Made by a program: the position numbers and the translations under genes | In this document: one piece after another, positions 43,614-56,015 of the stretch | Numbering within the stretch: position 1 is the stretch's first letter | Layout of the letters: each line of letters starts with the position of its first letter | DNA from: Marinobacterium rhizophilum DSM 18822 | GTDB lineage: Bacteria; Pseudomonadota; Gammaproteobacteria; Pseudomonadales; Balneatricaceae | Assembly: GCF_000378045.1 (NCBI RefSeq) | Contig: NZ_KB899093.1 | Coordinates: 239,830-303,829 of the forward strand | DNA length: 64,000 nucleotides | Reading direction: 5' to 3' | Notes under the pieces: model-generated | Told to the model about the DNA's origin: nothing | Databases searched by the model: none | Seen by the model: only the letters and a program-made list of their open reading frames with translations

Positions 43614-44738
43614 TTAGCTCTCGAGCGCGGTCCAGCGGTTGTCGTTGTCATGCGATGCCAGGCAGGCCTCGATAAACGCGAGGTCGGCGACTGCGTCGGT
43701 TACATCGGTAAAGTCTCCGCTGCCTGCCAGCAGGCCCCTACGAATCTCGCCATAGAGATTGGCGAATGCTTCCAGGTAGCCCTCTGGATGCCCGGCCGGG
43801 ATACGGCACAGGTGCTGTAGCGACGGAGGAAAACCGGCACCGTTGCGGCTCAATATTTGCCGTGCTGCGCCGTATTCGGTGAACTGCAGCTGGTTTGGAT
43901 GCTCCTGCTCCCAGGACAGGCTGGCCTTTTCGCCGATCAGTCGCAGGCGCAGCGCGTTTTCGGATCCCACCGCCACCTGTGATGCCCAGAGCGCGCCGCG
44001 GGTGCCATTGCCAAAATCCAGCGTCGCCTGAACGTTGTCGTCCACCTGGCGGCCCGGCACGAAACGGGTCAGGTCGGCGCAGACCCGTTCGGCCGGGCGT
44101 CCAGTCACGAATCGGGCGAGGTTGTAGGCATGCACGCCGATATCGCCAAGGCAGCCGGCGCGGCCCGCCTGCTGAGGGTCGGTGCGCCACTGTGCCTGCT
44201 TCTGGCCCATCTGCTCCAAATTCTCGGTCAGCCAGTCCTGAATGTATTCGACTTGCACCAGCCGCAGTGCGCCGAGGGTGCCATCAGCGACTATCTGCCG
44301 TGCCAGGCGCATCATTGCATTGCCGGTGTAGTTGTAGGTCACCGCCAGTTGGCGGCCATTGTCACGGGCAATGGCCTCGAGTTCGCGCGCTTCGCTCAGC
44401 GTGGTGGTGAGCGGCTTGTCGCAGATGACGTCGATACCGGCCTCGAGAAAGGCCCTGGCGGCGGCAAAATGCAGGTGGTTCGGCGTCACGATCGATACCG
44501 CCTGGATACCGTCGTGGCGTGCGGCTTCATATCGGGCCATGTTGGCGAAGTCGGCGTATATGCGCTCCCCGCTTACGCCAAACAGTTCGCCTGAGTGCCG
44601 GTTACGTTCGGCACTGGAAGAGAAACAGCCGGCAACCAGGTTGAAACCGCCATCCAGGCGGGCGGCGAGGCGATGTACTTCACCAATGAAACCATTGATA
44701 CCGCCACCGACCATGCCCCAGCGAATGGTGTCTGTCAT
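43614..44738 (-). CDS. Gfo/Idh/MocA family oxidoreductase
   Basis: A 374-aa NAD(P)-dependent dehydrogenase. The N-terminal Rossmann fold has GMVGGGINGFIGEVHR and the cofactor/active-site block CDKPLTTTLSEA, where Asp replaces the usual Glu of EKP. GDIGVHAYNL supplies the catalytic region in the second domain. It probably oxidises or reduces a sugar or sugar derivative in the same pathway as ThuB. It is the second such protein in the operon. Confidence 0.88.
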   Translation of the reverse strand: MTDTIRWGMVGGGINGFIGEVHRLAARLDGGFNLVAGCFSSSAERNRHSGELFGVSGERIYADFANMARYEAARHDGIQAVSIVTPNHLHFAAARAFLEAGIDVICDKPLTTTLSEARELEAIARDNGRQLAVTYNYTGNAMMRLARQIVADGTLGALRLVQVEYIQDWLTENLEQMGQKQAQWRTDPQQAGRAGCLGDIGVHAYNLARFVTGRPAERVCADLTRFVPGRQVDDNVQATLDFGNGTRGALWASQVAVGSENALRLRLIGEKASLSWEQEHPNQLQFTEYGAARQILSRNGAGFPPSLQHLCRIPAGHPEGYLEAFANLYGEIRRGLLAGSGDFTDVTDAVADLAFIEACLASHDNDNRWTALES

Positions 44739-44843
44739 GGGTTGGCTCCTGTCGTTGAGTCCTGTAAGGGAAAGACGCGATGGGGAAGTGGCGAGTTGTC
44801 AACGCCACTATCCACGCTCAGCCTGGTCGTTTAGTGGTCCGCA

Positions 44844-45416
44844 TCACGTTACTTCATCCGATAGGGGGACGCTTTTGATGACTTTCGCGGGGTTGCCACC
44901 GATGACAACATTGTCACCAAAGCTTCTTGTCACCACTGAGCCGGACGCCACGACAACGTTATTTCCCAGTTCCACGCCAGGGTTTATTGTCGCGTGCCCG
45001 CCAATCCAGCAGTTGTTCCCGATCCTGACACTTTCTGCATACTCCAGGCCGCTGCATCTTTGCGCAGGGTCTATCGGGTGCGTCGCGGTATAGATGCCGA
45101 CCTGGGGCGCTATGAAACAATTGTCCCCAATCACAACGGGCGCCACATCCAGGATCACGCAGCCGAAGTTGGCGTAAAAGTTTTCGCCTACATGAATGTT
45201 TTCGCCATAGTCGCAGTTAAAACTGGGCTCCACATTGATGCTTTCGCCTGTCGATCCAAACAGCGCCTTTAGCAAGGCTGTTCTTTCTTCCATATCGACT
45301 ATGCTGGTCCGATTGAATTTTTCGGTCGCCAATCGAGCTCTCAAACGCAGTTCGACAAGCTCCGGATCGCCCGGGTTATATGGCAGACCAGCCAGCATTT
45401 TTTCTTTGTCTGTCAT
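44844..45416 (-). CDS. maa: Maltose/galactoside O-acetyltransferase family protein
   Basis: A 190-aa hexapeptide-repeat acetyltransferase of the Maa/LacA/NodL type. The N-terminus MTDKEKMLAGLPYNPGDPEL is typical, and the catalytic His lies in GIYTATHPIDPAQR. Such enzymes acetylate non-metabolisable or excess sugars using acetyl-CoA. It lies between thuK and the second Gfo/Idh/MocA gene. By eye its codons are less GC-rich than its neighbours, which may mean it was inserted separately. Confidence 0.9.
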   Translation of the reverse strand: MTDKEKMLAGLPYNPGDPELVELRLRARLATEKFNRTSIVDMEERTALLKALFGSTGESINVEPSFNCDYGENIHVGENFYANFGCVILDVAPVVIGDNCFIAPQVGIYTATHPIDPAQRCSGLEYAESVRIGNNCWIGGHATINPGVELGNNVVVASGSVVTRSFGDNVVIGGNPAKVIKSVPLSDEVT

Positions 45417-45461
45417 GAAATATCCCCAATCGGAATTTTTACCGGGAAACCAGGCCTGGCA

Positions 45462-46562
<1,101 letters not shown>

Positions 46563-46591
46563 AATCTTGATCTCTTATTGTTAAATCTTGA

Positions 46592-47421
<830 letters not shown>

Positions 47422-47422
<1 letters not shown>

Positions 47423-48438
47423 CAGTGGTCTCCCGATCCGTCCAGTTTCAGTCGTGTCGCGAAGATGTAGGCCAGCGTGAGGCCGAACACCATCAGGAAC
47501 AGCAGCGTCGAGGCGGCGGAGCCATAGCCGATCTGCTGGAAGTCGATCAGTGCCTGGCGGGCATAGACGGACATCACGATGGTGTCCTCGCTGTTGGAGG
47601 TCAGGATGTAGACCAGGTCGAAGATGCGCAGCGCGTCGAGCATGCGGAACACCACGGCAACCACCAGCGCCGGCTTGATCAGCGGCAGCGTGACCTTGAA
47701 GAACACCTTCAGCGGATGGATGCCGTCGACGCGGGCGGCCTCGTAGCAGTCCTTGGGCAGCATCTGCAGTGCGGCCAGGGTCAGCAGCGCCATGAACGGG
47801 GTGGTTTTCCAGACATCGACGGCCACGATGGTGCCGAGCACGGTGTCGGGATTCACGGTCCAGGCGATCGGTTCGCTGATAATATGCAGTGTCATGAACA
47901 GATCGTTGATGACGCCGAACTGGTCGTGCAGCATCCAGCCCCACATCTTGGCCGATACCACGGTCGGGATGGCCCAGGGGATGAGGATGGCGGCGCGCAC
48001 CAGGCCGCGGCCGGGGAACTTGGCGTGCAGGATCAGCGCGACCAGTACGCCGAGCACGGTTTCGATCGAGACGGACAGCACCGTGATATAGAGGGTGTTC
48101 CAGACCGACTTCCACCACAGGCCATCCGCCAGCAGTCCGTACCAGTGGCCGTTGTCGTAGACCAGATAGTTTTCGAGGCCGATGAAACTGTAGCTGTCGA
48201 TACTGGATAGCGTCGCATCGGTAAAACCGAGATAAATGGTGCGCAGCAGCGGCCAGCCGGCGACGAAAGCCAGGCCGATCATCATGGGCGTCAGAAACAG
48301 CCAGGCGGTGCGGATGCGCTGGCGTGACAGGCCGCTTAGTTCGGCCTTCGCCCGACCTGTGCTGGCGCCCAGGCGGGGAAGGGCCGAAGGGCTGGTTGCT
48401 GTCTTGGTGCCCTGGGCACCGATCGATGAAGTATCCAT
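47422..48438 (-). CDS. thuF: Alpha-glucoside ABC transporter permease (MalF/ThuF type)
   Basis: A 338-aa inner-membrane permease. Its first helix begins TAWLFLTPMMIGLAFVAGW, and the EAA loop is MLPKDCYEAARVDGIHPLKV. The N-terminal 30 residues are Ser/Ala-rich and likely unstructured. The ATG at 48438 follows AAAGG at good spacing. It is separated from thuE by 120 bp with a strong hairpin. Confidence 0.9.
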
Positions 48439-48517
48439 AAGACGTAACCTTTGGGAGGTTGTCGGTTCGGGGCCGGTTCTGCGACTGGCCGGGCCCGACA
48501 ACCGCCTGATTTATCGG

Positions 48518-48548
48518 CAGGAGTGCTGCCTGCTGGCAGGCACTCCTG
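48518..48548 (-). promoter_or_regulatory. Hairpin between thuE and thuF
   Basis: CAGGAGTG (48518-48525) pairs with CACTCCTG (48541-48548), with CCTGC/GCAGG extending the stem past a 3-nt bulge. It lies 10 bp after the thuE stop. Like the malE-malF structures, it would favour thuE mRNA over the permease part. Confidence 0.6.
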
Positions 48549-48558
48549 ATGTGGAGTC

Positions 48559-49824
<1,266 letters not shown>

Positions 49825-49854
49825 TGTTTGATCTCTTGTAGTTATTGGTTGTCT

Positions 49855-49880
49855 AGCTTGAGAGCCGAGCTTGAGAGCCG
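49855..49880 (-). repeat. Tandem 13-bp repeat AGCTTGAGAGCCG
   Basis: Two exact direct copies (49855-49867, 49868-49880) and a third partial copy (AGCCTG) upstream of thuE. It may be a slippage product in the leader of thuE. Confidence 0.6.
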
Positions 49881-49935
49881 AGCCTGTGTGCCGGTGCCTG
49901 GGTGTTGCGCAGGAGTGGCGGCCGGACTGAAAATG

Positions 49936-49962
49936 GCCGTCAGACCCCTGCGGTCTGACGGC
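49936..49962 (-). terminator. Hairpin between thuB and thuE
   Basis: GCCGTCAGACC (49936-49946) and GGTCTGACGGC (49952-49962) pair over 11 bp. On the minus strand it is followed by CATTTTCAG, a weak T stretch, so it may be a partial terminator or a processing site that sets ThuE levels. It lies 8 bp after the thuB stop. Confidence 0.6.
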
Positions 49963-49970
49963 TCTAAAAA

Positions 49971-51020
49971 CTAAAGGGTCAGCGTGCGATCCTCCCGGTC
50001 GGATTCGAAACAGGTATCGAGCACCCGCTGCAGCATGGCGCCGCGGGCGAAGTCGGGCTGGTCGTTGTAGCCGCGTTCGATACTGTGGATAAAACGCTGG
50101 TAGATGCTGGGGCTGGCTGCACAGTCGACGGCTTCAAAACGGGCCTGGTTGACGTTGCTGCCCTCACACAGCTGCAGTTTCTCCCAGCCTTCGTCCATGT
50201 TGATTTCAATGGTGATGGCACCCCTGTCGCCAAAGATGCGCAGGCGCAGCGAGTTGTCATGGCCGCTGGCCCAGCGGGTCGTATGGACCGTACCCAGCGC
50301 GCCGTTGGCAAACTCGACCCGGATCAGCGCGCTGTCATTGACATCAAGCGGGTAGTCGCCGATACGGTCTCCGTCGGCCTTGTCGAAGCATTTCAGCTTG
50401 CAGTTGACTGCACTGATCTCGCCGACCGGAAAGCTGGCAAAGTCCAGGATATGGATGCCGACGTCGCCCAGCACACCCTTGCTGCCGTGCTCGCTGGACA
50501 AGCGCCACAACCAGCGCGGGTCGGTGCGCCAGTCACCCCAGGCGTTGCTGGTCAGCCAGCTCTGCAGGTAGCTCGCCTCGACGTGCATTACGCGGCCGAT
50601 GAGGCCGTCGGCAACAAGGTCACGGGCCCGCTGCAGTGCAGAGGAGTCGCGATAGCTGAGGTTGATCATGTTGATGACGCCGGTGGCCTGTGCCGCCGCC
50701 GCCATCTCGTTGGCGTCCGCCTCATTGGTGGCCAGCGGCTTTTCGCACAGGATATGCTTGCCGGCGGCAATGGCCTGCAGGGCCGCATCCTTGTGGTAGC
50801 TGTCCGGCGTCACGATGGAGACCGCATCCAGGTTTGCCTGTGCAAGCATCTGTGCCAGGTCCGTATAGACCTCACGAATGCCGTGCTCGGCGGCGAAATC
50901 ACTGGCGCGCGCGGCGTCCAGATCGCAGACCGCCACCAGTTCGCAGCCCGCAACCGAGCTGAACTGCCTCGCCTGATGGCCTCCCATGGAGCCGGCGCCG
51001 ACGATACCGAGACGAATCAT
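49971..51020 (-). CDS. thuB: ThuB-type Gfo/Idh/MocA oxidoreductase
   Basis: A 349-aa NAD(P)-dependent dehydrogenase: Rossmann motif GIVGAGSMGGHQAR, catalytic CEKPLATNEADANE and GVLGDVGIHILDF. In rhizobia, ThuB works with ThuA to turn trehalose and maltitol into 3-keto derivatives. The start overlaps the thuA stop by one base (TAATG), as in a tightly coupled pair. Confidence 0.88.
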   Translation of the reverse strand: MIRLGIVGAGSMGGHQARQFSSVAGCELVAVCDLDAARASDFAAEHGIREVYTDLAQMLAQANLDAVSIVTPDSYHKDAALQAIAAGKHILCEKPLATNEADANEMAAAAQATGVINMINLSYRDSSALQRARDLVADGLIGRVMHVEASYLQSWLTSNAWGDWRTDPRWLWRLSSEHGSKGVLGDVGIHILDFASFPVGEISAVNCKLKCFDKADGDRIGDYPLDVNDSALIRVEFANGALGTVHTTRWASGHDNSLRLRIFGDRGAITIEINMDEGWEKLQLCEGSNVNQARFEAVDCAASPSIYQRFIHSIERGYNDQPDFARGAMLQRVLDTCFESDREDRTLTL

Positions 51021-51805
51021 TATTTGAACCCCTCTTCGCCGGGCTTGTGCAGACTCTCGCCTTTTACCTCAACCGGGTTCGGCGCCTGATCGGGCGGCAC
51101 GTTGGGGCAGCTGTCGATCCAGCGCGAGCCTTCCGGCTGCGCCCATTTCACGGCGTTTTTCAGTACGCGCCTTACCTTTTCATCGTAGTAGATCGGGTAG
51201 GTCTCGTGGCCCGGGCGGAAGTAGAAAATCTTGCCGTTGCCGCGGCGGTAGACGAGGCCGGAACGGAACACCTCGCCGCCCTCGAAGGCGCTGATAAAGA
51301 TCACTTCGTCGGGATTCGGTACCGCGAAGGGCTCGCCGTACATTTCGGTGTGGGGGAGTTCGATGTAGTCGCCGACGCCCTGGACGATCGGGTGGCCCGG
51401 GTTGACGACCCAGAGGCGTTCGCGCTCGCCGGCTTCGCGCCACTTCAGTGAGCAGGTGGTGCCCATCAGGCGCTTGAAGATCTTGGCATAGTGGCCGGAG
51501 TGGAGCACCAGCAGGCCCATGCCCTCCAGTACCCGTTTCTGGACCCGGTCGACGATTTCATCGCTGACCTGACCGTGGGCGGCGTGCCCCCACCAGAGCA
51601 GTACATCGGTGTTTTGCAACACGTCTTCGGTAAGGCCGTGCTCGGGATCCTGCAGGGTGACCGAAATCGCCTCGATGGCAGGGTCCTCGTTCAGGCCTGC
51701 GGCGATGCAGTTGTGCATGCCATCCGGATAGATTCGGGCGACGACTTCGTTGGTCTGTTCGTGAACATTCTCACCCCAGACGGTGGCGCGGATAGGCATC
51801 ATCAA
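51020..51805 (-). CDS. thuA: ThuA-family trehalose utilisation protein
   Basis: A 261-aa protein of the ThuA family, related to class I glutamine amidotransferase folds. Diagnostic blocks are [34 protein letters not shown] and [18 protein letters not shown]. It has no signal peptide. It is the first gene of the operon and lies 78 bp behind a pair of LacI-type operators. Confidence 0.9.
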   Translation of the reverse strand: MMMPIRATVWGENVHEQTNEVVARIYPDGMHNCIAAGLNEDPAIEAISVTLQDPEHGLTEDVLQNTDVLLWWGHAAHGQVSDEIVDRVQKRVLEGMGLLVLHSGHYAKIFKRLMGTTCSLKWREAGERERLWVVNPGHPIVQGVGDYIELPHTEMYGEPFAVPNPDEVIFISAFEGGEVFRSGLVYRRGNGKIFYFRPGHETYPIYYDEKVRRVLKNAVKWAQPEGSRWIDSCPNVPPDQAPNPVEVKGESLHKPGEEGFK

Positions 51806-51883
51806 ACTCCACTCAATCGGTGTTTTGTTGTTATTCCAATACAGCTGTCAGGCCGCGTTGATCTCTGATGGATGCGTTAAAGT

Positions 51884-51915
51884 TAAACGTTTACGTCATT
51901 AAAGTAAACGTTTAC
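51884..51915. promoter_or_regulatory. Tandem LacI-type operators before thuA
   Basis: TAAACGTTTA (51884-51893) and GTAAACGTTTAC (51904-51915) are perfect palindromes with centres 21 bp apart, two helical turns. The central CG and GTTTAC arms match LacI/GalR-family operators. Related sites precede the MFS gene (53348) and the repressor gene (54610). Confidence 0.85.
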
Positions 51916-52038
51916 GTATTGAAGTTTTAAATACTACCCTCTGGGTCGATTTGCTTGATCTATCGTCAGGCCGCCGGTGGCGGGCGCAGGAAGCTGCCCC
52001 GTCTACGCTGGCAGCTCAGCCTGAGCGCTTCGCGGCGT

Positions 52039-53274
52039 TCAGGACTGCGGGTCGTCCAGCCGGCCGATGAGCGCTGGCAGGCCGTGCGGGGCAGGATTCG
52101 GATGGGAGGGTTGGGGCTCGGGCGCCGCACGGATGCCCTGCCGGCACAGGATCGCCGCCAGCAGCGCGATAATCGCGCCGCACCAGAAGGTCTGCGCTGG
52201 TCCCAGCGCCTGCCAGAGAGCACCGCTGTACAGGGCGCCGACCGCATTGCCCAGGCCAATCGCAACGCCGCCGTACAGGGCCTGACCCTGTCCGGCATGG
52301 CCGTCGCTGAAATAGCGCCGTACCAGTTCGATGGCCGCAGCATGGAAGGCGCCGTAGGTGGCACCATGCAGAGACTGGGCGAGCAGCATGATGCCCGGCT
52401 GGTCCGCGTAGCTGCCGATCAGCAACCAGCGCAGTGCGGTCAGCAGCAGGCTGGCCAGCAGGATGGATGGCAAGGCGCACCGGCCCAGCAGACGGTGCAT
52501 CAGCAGGAAAACACCGACTTCCGCGGTGGTGCCGAGCGACCACAGCAAACCGATGGCGGTGCCACTGTAGCCATGGTTTGCCAGATGGATGCTGAAAAAG
52601 GTGTTGTACGGTCCCTGGGACGCCTGCATCAGGAAGCAGGTGACGAAGAAGATCAGCACCGGCGGGCGGCGCAGGATAGCGACGAAACTGCCGGCCGGCG
52701 GGCGTTGTTGTACCAGGGTGGCATCGTCGCTGACCGAATAGGAGGCGAGCATGACCAGCGCCAGCAAGGCGATGATAAACCAGGGCAGGTACGCAATGCC
52801 GGTCAGGTCGAGCAGGGCCCCCAGTGACATGACGGTGACAATGAAGCCGATTGACCCCCAAAGCCGAATGCGGCTATAGCCATTTGGCCGCCCGCGCAGG
52901 TAACTGAGCGTGAGGGCTTCGAACTGCGGCCCCATGGCGTTCCAGAAAAAGCCGAACCCCAGCAGCACCAGCATCATCCAGCCGGTACCGCCGTCGACAA
53001 AGACGCCGCAGAAGCAGCCCAGGGCCAGCCAGATGCCGAGGCGGACAAAGCGCATGCGCTGGCCGGTGCGATCCGCCAGATACCCCCAGATAGTGGGGGC
53101 AACCAGCTGGGTGCCCATCAGTATGGCCATCAGGCTGCCAATTGCCGCTTCATCATGTCCCTGGTGTCTGAGGTAGAGTCCCCAGTAGGGCATCAGTGCA
53201 CCGATAACGGCGGCCCAGAAAAAATAGAAGCCGGATAGCTGCCAATAGGGCAGGGGTGCGCGGGTGGCATGCAT
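52039..53274 (-). CDS. MFS transporter (HcaT/LacY-like)
   Basis: A 411-aa inner-membrane protein with 12 helices. It starts PYWQLSGFYFFWAAVIGALM and contains the loop GYLADRTGQRMRFVRLG, matching the MFS_1-like group that includes HcaT and relatives of LacY. With operators of the same type upstream, it probably carries an alpha-glucoside or its keto derivative by proton symport. The start is the ATG at 53274. Confidence 0.85.
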   Translation of the reverse strand: MHATRAPLPYWQLSGFYFFWAAVIGALMPYWGLYLRHQGHDEAAIGSLMAILMGTQLVAPTIWGYLADRTGQRMRFVRLGIWLALGCFCGVFVDGGTGWMMLVLLGFGFFWNAMGPQFEALTLSYLRGRPNGYSRIRLWGSIGFIVTVMSLGALLDLTGIAYLPWFIIALLALVMLASYSVSDDATLVQQRPPAGSFVAILRRPPVLIFFVTCFLMQASQGPYNTFFSIHLANHGYSGTAIGLLWSLGTTAEVGVFLLMHRLLGRCALPSILLASLLLTALRWLLIGSYADQPGIMLLAQSLHGATYGAFHAAAIELVRRYFSDGHAGQGQALYGGVAIGLGNAVGALYSGALWQALGPAQTFWCGAIIALLAAILCRQGIRAAPEPQPSHPNPAPHGLPALIGRLDDPQS

Positions 53275-53347
53275 GCTGTACGTCCGTTGTCTGTGAGCGT
53301 CGGTACCTGGCAGATACAGGCTTTGTGAGGAGTTGGACTGCAGTATG

Positions 53348-53359
53348 GTAAGCGTTTAC
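53348..53359. promoter_or_regulatory. LacI-type operator before the MFS gene
   Basis: GTAAGCGTTTAC differs from the thuA site GTAAACGTTTAC at one base. It lies 74 bp upstream of the MFS start, suiting repression by the same LacI protein. Confidence 0.75.
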
Positions 53360-53471
53360 GTTGCCGGTTTGGAAGTACCCGCAATGAAAAAGGCGGGCGG
53401 TGTCGCGGGTATGTTGGCGCCGCCAGACCGGCGGCTTCAGCCGCGGGCAGGGCGGCCTGACCCTGGCAGAC

Positions 53472-54482
53472 TCAGGCGCTTTGGCGGTGGACCAGCCGGA
53501 CCGGCAGGACGACCTGGCGGGGTGCCACGCCATTGATGGCATCCGCGAGCAGTTTCACGGCCTCGACGGCCAGCTCGGAGATATCCTGATGCACCGTGGT
53601 GAGGTTTTCGGCCAGCTGCGGCAGGTCATCGAAACCGGTGACAGCAACATCTTCGGGTACCCGAATACCCTGATCCTCGAAGGCGGCGATGGACCCCAGC
53701 GCCTCTTCATCGGTTTCGCACACCAGGGCATCAAAGTCGAGCGGGCCCTGTTGCAGGATCTGGCGTATATGGCGATAGGCCACCAGGGTGGGGTTGTGGC
53801 TGAAGGGAGCCCCGATCAGCCGCGCCGGCTGCAAACCCGCTTCGGCCAGTGCACGGTGGTAACCATGGATACGGTGAATGGGGTTGTCTGCGGCGGCCTC
53901 TATGCCATCACCGATATAGGCAAGGCGGGTCCGTCCCTGGCCGATCAGGTAGCGGGTGATCTGATAAATGCCGTCTATGCCATCGGTCATGATCGACCAG
54001 CCAGGATCCGGCTGGTCGATGCGAATATAGGGAATATGCTGCGCTGTCAGGATCTGCGGGCGCAAGTCTCCAGGCTCCTTGCCCAGCAGGATCGCGGAGC
54101 CGGCCTGCTGCTGCAATGCCTCGGTCTCATCGTAACTGAAGGACACCGGCACCATTCCCTGCTTGTGCAGCGCCAGGGTCAGGTTACGGTACAGCAGGTT
54201 GTAGTAGGGACGCAGTTCAAAACTGTGCCGCTCCATAGAAATGCCCACCACGGCATTCTTGCCCCCGATCAGCTGGCGTGCCGCGGCGCTGGGCTGGTAG
54301 CTGATGTCCTGACTGATCTGCAGGATGCGGGCGCGCAGTTTCTCGCTGATGCCGGGTTTGCCGTTCAGCGCCCGGCTGACCGACGCAATGGATACACCCG
54401 CGGCTTTGGCGATCTCGTGGATGGTCACGCTTTTAGCCGCCGCAGCTGCGCTGTCCGGGGTCTTGTCTTTCGCTGATGGCAT
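53472..54482 (-). CDS. LacI-family transcriptional repressor
   Basis: A 336-aa regulator. The N-terminal HTH reads TIHEIAKAAGVSIASVSRAL and is followed by a hinge-like SAAARQLIGGK and a periplasmic-binding-protein-like ligand domain (VAVTGFDDLPQLAENLTTV). The start has a 17-residue low-complexity leader. It is next to the MFS and thu genes, and matching operators are found before thuA, the MFS gene and its own gene, so it most likely controls the locus and itself. Confidence 0.9.
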   Translation of the reverse strand: MPSAKDKTPDSAAAAAKSVTIHEIAKAAGVSIASVSRALNGKPGISEKLRARILQISQDISYQPSAAARQLIGGKNAVVGISMERHSFELRPYYNLLYRNLTLALHKQGMVPVSFSYDETEALQQQAGSAILLGKEPGDLRPQILTAQHIPYIRIDQPDPGWSIMTDGIDGIYQITRYLIGQGRTRLAYIGDGIEAAADNPIHRIHGYHRALAEAGLQPARLIGAPFSHNPTLVAYRHIRQILQQGPLDFDALVCETDEEALGSIAAFEDQGIRVPEDVAVTGFDDLPQLAENLTTVHQDISELAVEAVKLLADAINGVAPRQVVLPVRLVHRQSA

Positions 54483-54609
54483 TCTGTCGATCCTTCGTTA
54501 GCCGGTCATCGCGAGGGATCATCGCAATGGCCGTTGTCGGTACCGCCGCATCGGGGCGATCGGCATTGAGCACGGGGCGCCGGCATTGGGGCCATTGGAA
54601 AATGGCTTA

Positions 54610-54621
54610 GCAATCGTTTAC
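54610..54621. promoter_or_regulatory. Imperfect LacI-type operator before the repressor gene
   Basis: GCAATCGTTTAC keeps the right half CGTTTAC of the operator consensus but differs at two bases on the left. It is 128 bp before the repressor start and suggests weak autoregulation. Confidence 0.55.
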
Positions 54622-54908
54622 GTCGGGATTATACCCGCAAGATCGAACTCAACGGTAGGCCCGGCCCTGGCGGCGACCGGGCCTGCCCGCCAAAGGGCGC
54701 TGGCCGTGATCACCCTGAGCAGGGTATTTCGACCCGGGGCTGGCAGCAGATACAGGCCTGCCTGAATGTCTCCAGGCTGTTCCCATTAGTGCCATGCCAT
54801 CGAGACCTGAATGAACAAGGGGCGGGAAAATGGGCGGCCGGTCGCTGAAGATTCCTGTTGATTGCGCGATACTGTGCATCCTCGCAATCCAAGGGACGAT
54901 CTTTGACG

Positions 54909-55895
54909 ATGAATGTTCTGGTTTACAGCAGCCGCAAGGATGAAAAGCCCTTTCTGCAGCACGCCTTTGAGGGCACGAGCTACCGCCTGCAGTTCGAGGA
55001 CAGTCACCTGACGCCGCGGACCGCCCGGCTGGCGGTCGGTTTCGACGCAATATCGGTGTTCGTGAACGATCGGGTGAGCGCCGCGGTGATCGAGGTGCTA
55101 GCCGAGGTTGGTGTGAAGACGATCGCCCTGCGCTGTGCCGGTTACAACAACGTCGATCTGGCGGCGGCAAAGGCGGGCGGCATGGCGGTGGTCAGGGTGC
55201 CGGCCTATTCGCCCTATGCGGTGGCCGAACATGCGGTCGCGCTGATCCTCAGCCTCAACCGGCATATCCACAAGGCATACAACCGTGTTCGGGACGGCAA
55301 TTTCGCGCTCGACGGCCTGCTTGGTTTTGACCTGCACGGCAAGACCGTTGGCGTGATCGGCACCGGCAGTATCGGTGCGGTCTTCTGTCGCATCATGCGT
55401 GGTTTTGGCTGCCAAGTGCTGGCCCACGACGTTGCGCCGAATGCCGACTGCCTGGCGCTGGGTGTCGAGTACCGGACGCTGGGGGAGCTGCTGGCGCAGG
55501 CGGATATCCTCAGTCTGCACTGTCCGCTGACACCGGCCACCCATCATCTGATCGACCAGGCGGCGCTGGCGCAGATGAAGCCCGGTGCCTTTCTGGTTAA
55601 TACCAGCCGGGGCGGGCTGATCGATACCCCGGCTGTGATCGCAGCGCTGAAATCGGAACACCTGGGCGGCCTCGCAATCGACGTATACGAGGAGGAGGCG
55701 GACTTCTTTTTCGAGGACCTGTCCGACCGTGTCATCGCCGACGATGACCTGATGCGTCTGACCACCTTCCCGAATGTCCTTGTCACCGGACATCAGGCCT
55801 TCCTGACCCGCGAGGCGCTGACCAATATCGCCGACTGTACACGCGACAACCTGGAACAGCTGGCACGCGGCGAGCCCTGTAACAATCAGCTCTGA
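54909..55895 (+). CDS. ldhA: D-lactate dehydrogenase-type 2-hydroxyacid dehydrogenase
   Basis: A 328-aa NAD-dependent enzyme. The Rossmann motif is GVIGTGSIGAVF, the catalytic Arg lies in NTSRGGLIDT, Glu in DVYEEEADFFFED, and His in GHQAFLTREAL. The last features and the FFFED segment match fermentative D-lactate dehydrogenase LdhA. It would reduce pyruvate to D-lactate in the cytoplasm. The start at 54909 gives MNVLVYSSRKDEKPF, as in LdhA. Confidence 0.9.
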   Translation: MNVLVYSSRKDEKPFLQHAFEGTSYRLQFEDSHLTPRTARLAVGFDAISVFVNDRVSAAVIEVLAEVGVKTIALRCAGYNNVDLAAAKAGGMAVVRVPAYSPYAVAEHAVALILSLNRHIHKAYNRVRDGNFALDGLLGFDLHGKTVGVIGTGSIGAVFCRIMRGFGCQVLAHDVAPNADCLALGVEYRTLGELLAQADILSLHCPLTPATHHLIDQAALAQMKPGAFLVNTSRGGLIDTPAVIAALKSEHLGGLAIDVYEEEADFFFEDLSDRVIADDDLMRLTTFPNVLVTGHQAFLTREALTNIADCTRDNLEQLARGEPCNNQL

Positions 55896-56015
55896 GCTGG
55901 TTACCGCAAAGCGGAACCGCTGTTGGCGACAGCGACCGTGACGGCGGCACCGGCCTGTGTCGTCGATGACATCGGCGTTATGGGCACGGCCGCGCCAGGC
56001 ATTCAGCCCCAGCGA

